From Treponema sp. (GTDB taxonomy: Bacteria > Spirochaetota > Spirochaetia > Treponematales > Treponemataceae), in the NCBI GenBank assembly GCA_018384055.1, contig JAHAZL010000106.1, positions 1 to 7,975 on the forward strand: a stretch of 7,975 nucleotides of DNA, given 5' to 3'. The first letter of the stretch is position 1. Each line of letters opens with the position of its first letter. The notes under the pieces are model-generated. The model was not told the DNA's origin. It saw nothing but the letters and a program-made list of their open reading frames with translations, and did no database searches. Shown piece by piece: positions 1 through 6,623 of this stretch. The translations under genes and the position numbers were made by a program.

Positions 1-186
1 TCATACGACAAGGGCGAAGCAATGAATGTTGCTATGGCTGTATATCAGGACTTTGCTGCTGAACACAAGTACAAGCACTATCGCTATGCAGACTACAAGA
101 AGGGTACTTTCGGCGTTGAAAAGAATTTCAAGGAAGGAAAGATTCCTTATGTATCTTATTCTTCAAGAGTAATCTTTACAAAGTAA
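1..186 (+). CDS. 3' end of an unrecognised protein (partial)
   Basis: An open frame runs from the first base of the window to a TAA at 184-186 and gives the last 61 residues of a protein whose start lies outside. The piece is rich in Lys, Tyr and other aromatics, has no Cys and no membrane segment, and ends in a short hydrophobic stretch (RVIFTK). I do not recognise a family. Codon use resembles the following genes and the frame is uninterrupted, so it is probably a real coding end. No clear hairpin plus T-run follows its stop, so its transcription may end at or beyond the palindrome at 241-275. Confidence 0.7.
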   Translation, partial: SYDKGEAMNVAMAVYQDFAAEHKYKHYRYADYKKGTFGVEKNFKEGKIPYVSYSSRVIFTK

Positions 187-240
187 AATCTCTTTCTTAG
201 ACATTGCGTCAAAACTTTACGGGGCTTCTGAATATGTCCA

Positions 241-275
241 TTCAAGGTGGTTGAGTTCGTCGAAACTACCTTGAA
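241..275. repeat. REP-like palindrome in the pheS upstream region
   Basis: Bases 241-252 and 264-275 are inverted copies (12 pairs, one of them G-T when read as RNA) around an 11-base centre. The core reads GGTTGAG, then TTCGTCGAAAC. This resembles the TTGAG..TGTCGAAAC core of dispersed REP-type extragenic palindromes, recalled from memory and not checked here. There is no T-run after it, so it is not a typical intrinsic terminator. It lies between the upstream stop and the pheS promoter. Confidence 0.5.
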
Positions 276-311
276 CGATGGGATTGTCGTTTCGGCAGGT
301 CCATGGGCAGC

Positions 312-338
312 TTGCTTTTCAGAAGGTTCCCGTATAAT
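312..338 (+). promoter_or_regulatory. Candidate pheS promoter
   Basis: A perfect TATAAT sits at 333-338. The best -35 match is TTGCTT at 312-317, with a short 15-base spacer. Transcription would start near 345, giving a leader of about 16 bases before the ATG at 361. This position rules out the upstream GTG at 247 as the working start for transcripts from this promoter. Confidence 0.5.
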
Positions 339-360
339 TTTTTTTCAGGCAGAACAAAAA

Positions 361-1920
361 ATGGCAGACTTAAAATCATTCATTAAAAATCTTCATCCTC
401 TAGAGACAAAAATTCTTCTTCATTACGGTTTAAAGGATGAACTCACATCAACAAAACTCGAAACAGAACTTGGATTCAAGGCGGGTCACGCAAATCAGGC
501 ATTCAGCTGGCTCAGCGGAAAGAAACTTTTGGCAGAAACATCCCGCACACCACATACATATTTTGAACTTACAGACTTCGGACGCAAGATCCTTAAAGAT
601 GGATTTGCAGAAGAAAGAATCATTAACTTCCTTAAAGACAATGGACCTCATACTCTTCCAGATATCGCAGCAAAGCTTGCCCTTGAAAACAAGGATGTGG
701 GTTCGGCATTCGGTTCATTGAGCAAGGACAATGTTCTTGGCATGACGGAAGACAAGAGGGCAGAATACAAGGGCGGAGAACTTCCTGCTCGTTTTGTTCT
801 TGCAAAGGCTCTCATAGAAAAGGCAAGCAAGGCAGAAAATTCAACTCTTGACGCTGCAAACCTTTCAAAAGAAGAAATCGAAACAATGGGCGGCCTCACA
901 AAGAAGCGCGGTATTTCTGAAACACCTTTCAAGACCATCGAACGCGAGACTGTTGCATATAAGCTTACAGAAGCATTTACTGCAGTTGCAGAAGCCCTCA
1001 AGAGCGCTGGAATTACAGGAAACGAAATCGGAGAAATCACTCCTTCCCTCATTACATCTGGAGACTGGAAGAAGGGAACTTTCCGCGGATACAACATTAC
1101 AATTCCACCTGCACGCATCATTCCAGGACGCACAAATCCTTATGTACAGTTCCTTGAAAGCGTAAAGGACAAGCTCTGTTCCCTTGGATTCCAGGAATTC
1201 GACGGACCGCTCGTAGAAACAGAATTCTGGAACGGTGATGCTCTCTTCATGCCACAGTTCCACGCAGCACGCGACATTCACGATGTTTACCGCATCAAAA
1301 CCCCTACGCACGCAAAGTCAATCGAAGAACCATATTTGAGCAATGTTGCAGCGGTTCATCGCGACGGTGGAAACACAGGCAGCCGCGGCTGGAACTACAG
1401 CTTCGACAACGAATTTACACGCCGTCTTATCATGAGAAGCCAGGGTACAGTTCTTTCTGCACACCAGCTTCACAAGGCAGAAGTTCCTGGCAAGTACTTT
1501 GGTATTGCACGCTGCTTCCGCTATGACAAGGTAGACGCAACACACCTTTCTGACTTTTATCAGACAGAAGGTATTGTTCTTGGTGAAGAAGCAAACCTCA
1601 AGACACTTCTTGGCTTCCTTGAAATGTTTGCCGTAGAAATTGCCGGTGCAACAGACGTTAAGTATGTTCCAGGTTACTTTCCGTTTACAGAACCTTCAAT
1701 CGAAGTTCACATCAAGCATCCAAAGCTCGGTTGGTTCGAACTTGGTGGTTCAGGCATTTTTAGACCGGAAGTTACAAAGCCAATGGGCATCGATGTTCCT
1801 GTTCTTGCATGGGGTATCGGTATTGACCGTATGGCCCTTATGGCTCTTGGACTCAACGATCTCCGCGAATTGTTCTGCGAAGATATCGAACGCGTAAGAC
1901 TTAGAAAGGCTAAATTCTAA
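361..1920 (+). CDS. pheS: Phenylalanyl-tRNA synthetase alpha subunit, archaeal/spirochaete type
   Basis: Catalytic subunit of the cytoplasmic heterotetramer that charges tRNA-Phe with phenylalanine. The 519-residue product has an N-terminal winged-helix-like region (about 1-150) typical of archaeal/eukaryal PheS, then a class II synthetase core. Motif 1 is around 276-305. Motif 2 is FGIARCFRYDKVDATH (380-395) followed by FYQTEG. The Phe-pocket stretch FPFTEPSIEV is at 440-449 and motif 3 GIGIDR at 485-490. The frame stays open back to a GTG at 247, but that start would fall in the palindrome and upstream of the TATAAT. MADLKSFIKNLHPLE at 361 is the natural N-terminus. No good Shine-Dalgarno precedes it. 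The beta subunit gene pheT is not adjacent; a PilZ gene follows after 13 bases and is probably cotranscribed. Confidence 0.96.
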   Translation: MADLKSFIKNLHPLETKILLHYGLKDELTSTKLETELGFKAGHANQAFSWLSGKKLLAETSRTPHTYFELTDFGRKILKDGFAEERIINFLKDNGPHTLPDIAAKLALENKDVGSAFGSLSKDNVLGMTEDKRAEYKGGELPARFVLAKALIEKASKAENSTLDAANLSKEEIETMGGLTKKRGISETPFKTIERETVAYKLTEAFTAVAEALKSAGITGNEIGEITPSLITSGDWKKGTFRGYNITIPPARIIPGRTNPYVQFLESVKDKLCSLGFQEFDGPLVETEFWNGDALFMPQFHAARDIHDVYRIKTPTHAKSIEEPYLSNVAAVHRDGGNTGSRGWNYSFDNEFTRRLIMRSQGTVLSAHQLHKAEVPGKYFGIARCFRYDKVDATHLSDFYQTEGIVLGEEANLKTLLGFLEMFAVEIAGATDVKYVPGYFPFTEPSIEVHIKHPKLGWFELGGSGIFRPEVTKPMGIDVPVLAWGIGIDRMALMALGLNDLRELFCEDIERVRLRKAKF

Positions 1921-1933
1921 ACAAAAGGAAAGC

Positions 1934-2854
1934 ATGGCAGAAGAGTTTGAAGCAAGGGAAAATCCCGTTTATGGCAGAAAGGTTTTCTTTATCAATGCCT
2001 CGTTCACTATCGAGCAGCTTGCAAAGGGCATGTTGAGAGATATGGAATATGAGACCTATATCATTGAAGATTTAAAACAGTCCAAATGCATATTACGCAA
2101 GAATCCAGACTCCATCTGCCTTGTAAATCTGGATCATGTTGGTGCAAATTCCCTTACTGTGGTTCAGTACCTAAACTTCATTCTCTCCTGTGAAGGGGAT
2201 GAAACGCTTTCTTCCATCTTCTTTGGAGTTCTTTCGATCAACACTTCTCCAAAGCAGATGAACCTCTTCTTCTATAATGTAAAGCTTCCTTGCGGTTATG
2301 TTCCGGCATCTCCAAACAGGGAAGACTTTGCGGAAACCCTAAAATGCATTCTTGATGTTAACGGAGCAAAAGGCCGCCGCCAGTATGTCCGTGCAACCTG
2401 TGAAGTAAGTGGCAATGCCTTCATCAGCATTCCTACAAAAAATGGCGATGTAAATCTTCCTCTTGTTGACTTCAGTTCTGTTGGACTTGCCTGTAAGATT
2501 CCGGAAAAAATGTGTGGGGTAATTGCACCAAATACTAGTCTTCCAAAAGTAGACCTCTGGCTATATGGCGTTAAATTTCCGGCTCCTCTTGTTGTCCTTA
2601 AGGAATTCAAGAAAGGCGATATGAATGTTCTTGTAACCCTTTTTGCAAAAAACATAACTAAGGAAGTCAGGAAAAAAGTCAGGAGCTATGTCTTCAGAAT
2701 CCTTGAAGGAAACATTGATACTCAGGCAGACTACAGCAATCCGGACGAAACCGTATATCCACTTGAACTGTCAAAGAAAAATATGGTTGTTAACATGGAT
2801 GACTTGCCGTCAGCTGAAGATCTTGGTGAAGCTCAGGAACTGGAAGAACTATAG
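1934..2854 (+). CDS. PilZ-domain c-di-GMP-binding protein with a degenerate receiver-like N-terminus
   Basis: The 306-residue product carries both canonical c-di-GMP-binding signatures of PilZ: RxxxR as RQYVR (149-153) and DxSxxG as DFSSVG (179-184). The PilZ barrel therefore spans about 147-260. Residues 15-141 have the alternating strand/helix pattern of a response-regulator receiver. NLD (65-67) sits where the phosphoacceptor strand would end, and GYVPASPNREDF lies near the last strand, where receivers have a conserved Lys before Pro that is missing here. I infer a non-phosphorylated pseudo-receiver. The C-terminus (about 265-306) is acidic and probably disordered. There is no signal peptide or membrane segment. 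The ATG is preceded by AAAGGAAAG, a fair ribosome binding site, 13 bases after pheS. In spirochaetes PilZ proteins affect motility and virulence; the role here is unknown. Confidence 0.85.
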   Translation: MAEEFEARENPVYGRKVFFINASFTIEQLAKGMLRDMEYETYIIEDLKQSKCILRKNPDSICLVNLDHVGANSLTVVQYLNFILSCEGDETLSSIFFGVLSINTSPKQMNLFFYNVKLPCGYVPASPNREDFAETLKCILDVNGAKGRRQYVRATCEVSGNAFISIPTKNGDVNLPLVDFSSVGLACKIPEKMCGVIAPNTSLPKVDLWLYGVKFPAPLVVLKEFKKGDMNVLVTLFAKNITKEVRKKVRSYVFRILEGNIDTQADYSNPDETVYPLELSKKNMVVNMDDLPSAEDLGEAQELEEL

Positions 2855-2888
2855 TTCCGTTTTTGTGGCATAAATTCATTTTATTTCT

Positions 2889-2894
2889 TATATT
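2889..2894 (+). promoter_or_regulatory. Candidate radA -10 box abutting the start codon
   Basis: TATATT ends 7 bases before the GTG at 2901, so transcription would start at or very near the start codon. No Shine-Dalgarno is present in the 46-base gap after the PilZ gene. No convincing -35 hexamer is visible at 16-18 bases. This is suggestive of a leaderless transcript, but it rests on one AT-rich hexamer. Confidence 0.3.
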
Positions 2895-2900
2895 TTTATC

Positions 2901-4250
2901 GTGGCAAAGAAAAAATCTTCAATAGTATATAAATGCTCTAATTGCAGCTACACACAGCCTGCTTGGCTTGGTCGTTGTCCAGCCTGCGGTGAATGGAATA
3001 CCCTGGAAGAATGCATTACCGACCCAAATGCATCGGCTGCAAAACTCAATGCAGACGGAACAGCAGTAAAGGTAAAGCCTGTTCCAATGGCAAGAATTTC
3101 CGCACAGGAAAATGAACGCATCCTTACCGGCAATTCTGAATTTGACCGCGTCCTTGGTGGCGGTGCAACAAAAAGAAGTGCCGTTCTCATTGGCGGTGAA
3201 CCGGGAATCGGAAAATCCACCTTGCTCATTCAGACCGCAGCGGGCATGCTTGGCAATGGCAGGGTGCTTTATGTTTCCGGTGAAGAATCTGCAGGACAGA
3301 TAAAAGGCCGTGCAAACCGACTTGGGCTGAATGTTGATGCCGTTGAAATCCTCTGTACCCTTCGCCTTGAAGACATACTTGATGCCCTTGATTCACTTAA
3401 ACCAACTGTCGTAATCGTTGATTCAATTCAAACAGTTTATTCTGCTGAATGCGGAATTGTTCCAGGAACCGTAAACCAGCTGAAGTACTGCGCCAACGAA
3501 CTCATCGGTTGGGTAAAGGAAAGGGACAGTGTTCTTTTTATGACGGCCCATGTTACGAAAGACGGAATCATTGCGGGTCCAAAATCCCTTGAACACATGG
3601 TTGATACGGTCCTTTCTTTTGAACGCACAAAAGATGAAGTAAGGTTCCTTCGTGCACAGAAAAACCGCTTTGGCTCTGTTGATGAACTTGGCATTTTCGA
3701 AATGGATACTACGGGACTAAAATGCATTACCGATCCAAGTGCCCTTTTCATCACAAGACGAAAAGGTGAAACTCCTGCAGGCGTTGCCTGTGCCAGTGTC
3801 TTTGAAGGAAGCCGTGTATTTATAGTAGAAATTCAGGCTCTTACAGTCCCTGCAAAAGCAGCGGTCAACCGGGTTTACAGTGATAAGATAGATGCTGCCC
3901 GTGTAAGCCGTGTTGCAGCCGTCCTTGAAAAAAGGCTCGGTATAAAATTCAGCGACCAGGACCTGTACATAAATGTTGCCGGTGGAGTTCGCCTTACTGA
4001 AAGTGCCATAGATGCGGCCCTAGCTGCCGCCCTTTACAGCGCAAGGACAGACCTGCCTCTTCCGGAAAAATCTGTAATCATCGGAGAGCTTTCCCTTGCC
4101 GGTGAAGTCCGCCCCGTAACAAAGCAGAAGCAGCGAATCAAGGCTGCCCGTGATCTGGGATTTGAAAAACTTACGGTTCCAGAGAAAGATCAGGGAACTA
4201 CAGTTACAGAAAATGTCCGCGACCTGATAAAGGTGCTCTTCGGAAAATAA
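2901..4250 (+). CDS. radA: DNA repair protein RadA (RecA-like branch-migration ATPase)
   Basis: RadA/Sms is a cytosolic hexameric ATPase that drives branch migration of recombination intermediates alongside RecA. The 449-residue product has the usual length and all the parts. An N-terminal C4 zinc finger is present (Cys12, 15, 26, 29). Walker A is GEPGIGKS (99-106) and Walker B is VVIVDS (170-175). The RadA-specific KNRFG motif is at 254-258. A C-terminal Lon-protease-like domain (about 290-449) includes GEVRPV at 401-406. The start is GTG at 2901; the next in-frame ATG (residue 63) would delete the zinc finger. No Shine-Dalgarno is seen upstream. It follows the PilZ gene on the same strand by 46 bases and may have its own promoter. 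It converges with the minus-strand dehydrogenase gene. Confidence 0.97.
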   Translation: MAKKKSSIVYKCSNCSYTQPAWLGRCPACGEWNTLEECITDPNASAAKLNADGTAVKVKPVPMARISAQENERILTGNSEFDRVLGGGATKRSAVLIGGEPGIGKSTLLIQTAAGMLGNGRVLYVSGEESAGQIKGRANRLGLNVDAVEILCTLRLEDILDALDSLKPTVVIVDSIQTVYSAECGIVPGTVNQLKYCANELIGWVKERDSVLFMTAHVTKDGIIAGPKSLEHMVDTVLSFERTKDEVRFLRAQKNRFGSVDELGIFEMDTTGLKCITDPSALFITRRKGETPAGVACASVFEGSRVFIVEIQALTVPAKAAVNRVYSDKIDAARVSRVAAVLEKRLGIKFSDQDLYINVAGGVRLTESAIDAALAAALYSARTDLPLPEKSVIIGELSLAGEVRPVTKQKQRIKAARDLGFEKLTVPEKDQGTTVTENVRDLIKVLFGK

Positions 4251-4294
4251 TGTCCCACGGATTCGATTTTCCTGCGGAAATTCATAAGGGGAAA

Positions 4295-4428
4295 ATGGAG
4301 CTGAAATTTGAAGACATGACAGGATTGATTATTCAAGCCTGCATGAATTTTCATAGGGATGCCGTTAGGCAGCCCGAATCAGTGTGACAGACAAAGTAAA
4401 ACCCGTAGAACTGAACAAATCCGTTGGC
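4295..4428 (+). pseudogene. Possible GxxExxY-family remnant
   Basis: A Shine-Dalgarno-like AAGGGG (4286-4290) precedes an ATG at 4295 whose frame runs 30 codons to a TGA at 4385. The peptide contains MTGLIIQACMNFHRD and ends PESV. Shifting frame near 4381 continues as SVTDKVKPVELNKSVGNF. Read together these match the spacing of GxxExxY proteins: T-G-x-I-I-x-x-A/C-M-x-x-H-R, then an ESVY-like stretch, then E-L-x-K-x-G. The family's central Gly-Pro-Gly is not preserved. I infer a decayed fragment; it could equally be a short unrelated open frame in the radA-dehydrogenase gap, which otherwise shows no clear terminator. Confidence 0.35.
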
Positions 4429-4432
4429 AACT

Positions 4433-5086
4433 TTATTCCGGCCAGATGAATTTTGCACCGCAGGTATTTTCGCCGTTGTCCACTATGACATCTATGCCTG
4501 TAGCGGATTTATTCTCCACTGCAAGAAAATAAATCCACCTTGCAATTTCTTCAGGCTCCGCCCATTTCTTCATGGGAGTCAAATCCATTATCTGATTCCA
4601 GAGTTTTTTATCTTCCATAACGGGAGCATTCATTTCCGTGCACACACCACCAGGGGAAACGCTGTTGGCAGTGGCACCTTGTGGTGCAAGGCGGCTTGCA
4701 AGGTTTTTTGTGTATGCAAGTATTCCGCCTTTGCTTGCTGCATATTCTCCGAATTCTGCACCTGTATGAGCGCTTGTGGAGGCAACATTTACAACGGCCT
4801 TTGTGCTTTTGCCAATATAGAATTCCGAAATCTTAATCGTTCCCTTAAGGTTGATTTCTATGTCGTTGCAATTCTGTACGCCAGCGTTGTTTACGATAAC
4901 TTCCATGCCTTCAAGCTTTGGGAAGGTTTCTTCTCTTGAAACGTCTGCAATGTAATGACTGTAGTTTCGGTGGTCAATCGCAGATTCAAGGACATCAAGA
5001 CCTGCAACCTCATGCCCCTTTTCAAGAAAATACTCTGCCGTAGCACGACCAATTCCCTTTGCTGTTCCGGTAATTAGAATTTTCAT
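4433..5086 (-). CDS. Short-chain dehydrogenase/reductase (classical SDR)
   Basis: A 217-residue cytosolic oxidoreductase of the classical SDR family. The Rossmann cofactor motif is TGTAKGIG (6-13), and Asp31 at the end of the second strand points to NAD(H) over NADP(H). NNAG is at 66-69, with a structural Asn at 79. The catalytic Ser is 103 or 105, with YAASK giving Tyr115 and Lys119. SPGGV (144-148) follows the active site. Length is slightly short for the family (usually about 240-260). The substrate cannot be read from the sequence; 3-oxoacyl-ACP reductase-like and sugar-alcohol dehydrogenases look similar. The ATG has a strong ribosome binding site (GAGGGGGG) 7 bases upstream. It lies 22 bases after the transporter stop on the same strand, so the two are probably one operon, although no functional link is obvious. 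Confidence 0.9.
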   Translation of the reverse strand: MKILITGTAKGIGRATAEYFLEKGHEVAGLDVLESAIDHRNYSHYIADVSREETFPKLEGMEVIVNNAGVQNCNDIEINLKGTIKISEFYIGKSTKAVVNVASTSAHTGAEFGEYAASKGGILAYTKNLASRLAPQGATANSVSPGGVCTEMNAPVMEDKKLWNQIMDLTPMKKWAEPEEIARWIYFLAVENKSATGIDVIVDNGENTCGAKFIWPE

Positions 5087-5108
5087 TTGTTGCCCCCCTC
5101 GGAATTTT

Positions 5109-5843
5109 TTAGCAATACTTGTCTATGTATTCCTTTCCTACATCATCCCTTTCCCATGCAAGAACAACCTTGTAGCAAAGTGGAGAAAGAATTACTTCAA
5201 AGAGCAGCTCTGCAATTCCGCCTGTAATTGAACAGGTAATGGCCTGAACTGGAGTCCATCCAAAGAAGTGTATGCTGACTACAAAAGCAAAAACCATGTT
5301 GTCTACAAATTGCCCAAGGAAGGTAGAAATAATCGATCTTGCGGCATAAGCCTTGAAACTGTTCTTTTCAAACAGCTTTCCGACCGTAACATTCATGAAG
5401 TTGTTGAAAACCGTTGAAATAACTATTGCCAATGTGCTTCCGAAAACCACGAACCATGAACCGCAGAAAATGCTGTTGACTGCTTCATTGAGTTCTGGAA
5501 CTGGATTTCCGTCAGCTCCATAGCATGTGCTCCAGTCTCCAGGAATTTTAGAAGCAGCAAAGAAAAGGAGTACTACAAAAAGATTAAGGGCAATGGAAAC
5601 AAAGCTTACCATGTTTGCTGCTTTTGCCCCGAACCTTTTTACGATGATGTCCATTACTGCAAAGGCAACCCAGGAAAAAATGAATCCTGAATCAAGTGCA
5701 AGCCAGGACGGAAGCCCGTTGATGCTTTTGTTTGCAAGTAGATTCATTGCAATGAGCGATGCTACAAAGAATGCAAGTAGCCACGATGGAATGGAATGTA
5801 AAAGAGTAAATATTTCTCTGACTCTGGCTTTGATTGATGCCAT
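5109..5843 (-). CDS. VUT/YhhQ-family queuosine-precursor transporter
   Basis: A 244-residue integral membrane protein with about six hydrophobic segments, matching the VUT (YhhQ/QPT) family, whose studied members import queuosine precursors such as preQ0/preQ1. Family-like features are MNLLANK near 33-39, Asp51 and Asp65 in the first helices, and STFLGQFVDNMVF (173-185) with a buried Gln/Asp pair. LLFEVILSPL (213-222) is near the last helix. The ATG at 5843 is chosen over an in-frame TTG two codons upstream because the Shine-Dalgarno (AGGGGG, 5855-5850) ends 6 bases before the ATG and directly abuts the TTG. An extracellular or loop insert with three Cys in all (107, 127, 204) is unremarkable. 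The leader contains a candidate preQ1-type pseudoknot, which would fit this substrate. The dehydrogenase gene follows 22 bases later. Confidence 0.85.
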   Translation of the reverse strand: MASIKARVREIFTLLHSIPSWLLAFFVASLIAMNLLANKSINGLPSWLALDSGFIFSWVAFAVMDIIVKRFGAKAANMVSFVSIALNLFVVLLFFAASKIPGDWSTCYGADGNPVPELNEAVNSIFCGSWFVVFGSTLAIVISTVFNNFMNVTVGKLFEKNSFKAYAARSIISTFLGQFVDNMVFAFVVSIHFFGWTPVQAITCSITGGIAELLFEVILSPLCYKVVLAWERDDVGKEYIDKYC

Positions 5844-5849
5844 AATCAA

Positions 5850-5899
5850 CCCCCTGGTTTTAATTATTTAGTTGCAGGATGGCAGGAACGAACTGCAAC
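5850..5899 (-). promoter_or_regulatory. Candidate preQ1-I-like riboswitch overlapping the transporter ribosome binding site
   Basis: Read on the minus strand, GTTGCAG (5899-5893) and CTGCAAC (5877-5871) form a perfect 7-bp stem closing a 15-base loop. A 14-base A/T-rich tail follows, then CAGGGGG, which is the Shine-Dalgarno. Loop bases CCTG (5886-5883) pair with CAGG (5856-5853), extendable to six pairs with two G-U. This is an H-type pseudoknot with an A-rich third strand that hides the ribosome binding site, the plan of preQ1-I riboswitches. The loop also starts UUC, as in that class. Stem and tail are longer than usual, so the class assignment is inference. Confidence 0.45.
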
Positions 5900-5928
5900 T
5901 TGTATTTAATGTCATTACCCATTATACT
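5900..5928 (+). promoter_or_regulatory. Candidate promoter of the CDP-alcohol phosphatidyltransferase
   Basis: TTGTAT (5900-5905), a 17-base spacer and TATACT (5923-5928) form a standard-spaced promoter. Transcription would start near 5935, one or two bases before the ATG at 5937, so the transcript would be essentially leaderless. No Shine-Dalgarno is present upstream of that ATG. Confidence 0.45.
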
Positions 5929-5950
5929 TATTCATCATGAAAACGTCCAA
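5921..5950 (-). promoter_or_regulatory. Candidate promoter of the transporter-dehydrogenase unit
   Basis: On the minus strand a perfect TATAAT lies at 5926-5921, with TTGGAC at 5950-5945 as -35 (18-base spacer). Transcription would start near 5914 and give a leader of about 70 bases that contains the whole candidate pseudoknot. The -10 box overlaps the plus-strand -10 box of the divergent gene. Confidence 0.5.
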
Positions 5951-6554
5951 CAAATTCACAGTGGCAAGAGTTATAAGTTCGCCTGTCTTGTTCCTTATAT
6001 ATTTCATTCCGGTATGGACAAAGGCTGAACCTGGAAGTGCCCTTGCAATCACTTCGATGGTTCTTTCAATTCCCCTTCTTGCCCTTGCCGAACTAACAGA
6101 TTATTTTGATGGTCACTATGCACGCCTTCATAATGAGGTAAGTGACTTCGGAAAGATGTTCGATCCTTTTGCGGATGTTTTCCTTCACCTTTCAATGTTT
6201 ACCTGCTTTGTATTCTCAGGTTACATGCCTGTTTGTTTTTATATTCCTATTCTTTACCGTGAATTCAGCCAGAACTTCCTCAGAATGGCAGCGGCAAAGA
6301 GCGGAACTGCAATCGCTGCCCGTAAAGGTGGAAAGGTAAAGACTGTGTTCTATGTTGCTTCCTGCTTTGTGGCCCTTGCACAGGAAACTCTTGTTCGCAC
6401 AGGCCTTGTAGAAGTCTTTGGTCTGAATGATTTAGTGATGGACATTTTCAGATATGTAGGCTACGGCTTCTTTGGCGTATGCGTTCTTCTTGCATATACT
6501 TCGTTTATTGACTATCTAAAAAACTTCGGAAAAATTTTGAAGGACAATATCTAA
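5937..6554 (+). CDS. pgsA: CDP-alcohol phosphatidyltransferase, probably phosphatidylglycerophosphate synthase
   Basis: A 205-residue inner-membrane enzyme that joins a CDP-diacylglycerol phosphatidyl group to an alcohol. The full family signature is intact: D55-x2-D58-G59-x2-A62-R63-x8-G72-x3-D76-x3-D80, the metal- and CDP-binding residues. YREF (107-110) and GGKVKT (131-136) match the PgsA subgroup, which uses glycerol-3-phosphate in phosphatidylglycerol synthesis. Other CDP-alcohol transferases cannot be fully excluded. About five or six hydrophobic segments are visible (around 11-28, 36-52, 81-104, 137-150, 174-192). The length is usual for PgsA (about 180-210). It is a single-gene unit: its promoter overlaps the divergent transporter promoter, and a strong terminator follows 22 bases after the stop. 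The ATG has no Shine-Dalgarno. Confidence 0.88.
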   Translation: MKTSNKFTVARVISSPVLFLIYFIPVWTKAEPGSALAITSMVLSIPLLALAELTDYFDGHYARLHNEVSDFGKMFDPFADVFLHLSMFTCFVFSGYMPVCFYIPILYREFSQNFLRMAAAKSGTAIAARKGGKVKTVFYVASCFVALAQETLVRTGLVEVFGLNDLVMDIFRYVGYGFFGVCVLLAYTSFIDYLKNFGKILKDNI

Positions 6555-6576
6555 ACTGATATACCGACAATTGTTG

Positions 6577-6621
6577 ATAAGGGATTAGGAATTCTTGTAA
6601 TTCTTAATCCCTTATTTTTTT
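6577..6621 (+). terminator. Intrinsic terminator after pgsA
   Basis: Bases 6577-6593 pair with 6599-6615 (17 pairs including one G-U) around a CTTGT loop, followed by a run of seven T (6615-6621). The start of the stem is GGGATTAG-rich, and the structure is a strong rho-independent terminator for the phosphatidyltransferase transcript. Confidence 0.9.
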
Positions 6622-6623
6622 AG

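Noticed and set aside
247..360. N-terminal extension of PheS from a GTG at 247
   Set aside because: It would begin inside the REP-like palindrome and upstream of the TATAAT at 333-338, has no ribosome binding site, and adds 38 residues unlike the start of PheS proteins. The ATG at 361 gives a natural N-terminus.
276..360. T-box riboswitch in the pheS leader
   Set aside because: No TGGNACC-type T-box core or antiterminator/terminator pair is visible, and the predicted transcript leader is only about 16 bases.
4266..4279. Terminator hairpin just after radA
   Set aside because: TTTCC/GGAAA gives only 5 bp with a 3-base loop and no T-run, so it cannot be supported as an intrinsic terminator.
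4424..4939. 171-codon plus-strand frame opposite the dehydrogenase gene
   Set aside because: It is the antisense shadow of a clear SDR gene with all motifs, is Cys- and Phe-rich without any family features, and has no ribosome binding site.
5527..5871. 114-codon plus-strand frame opposite the transporter gene
   Set aside because: Antisense shadow of a membrane protein gene; it runs through the transporter leader and has no start signals.
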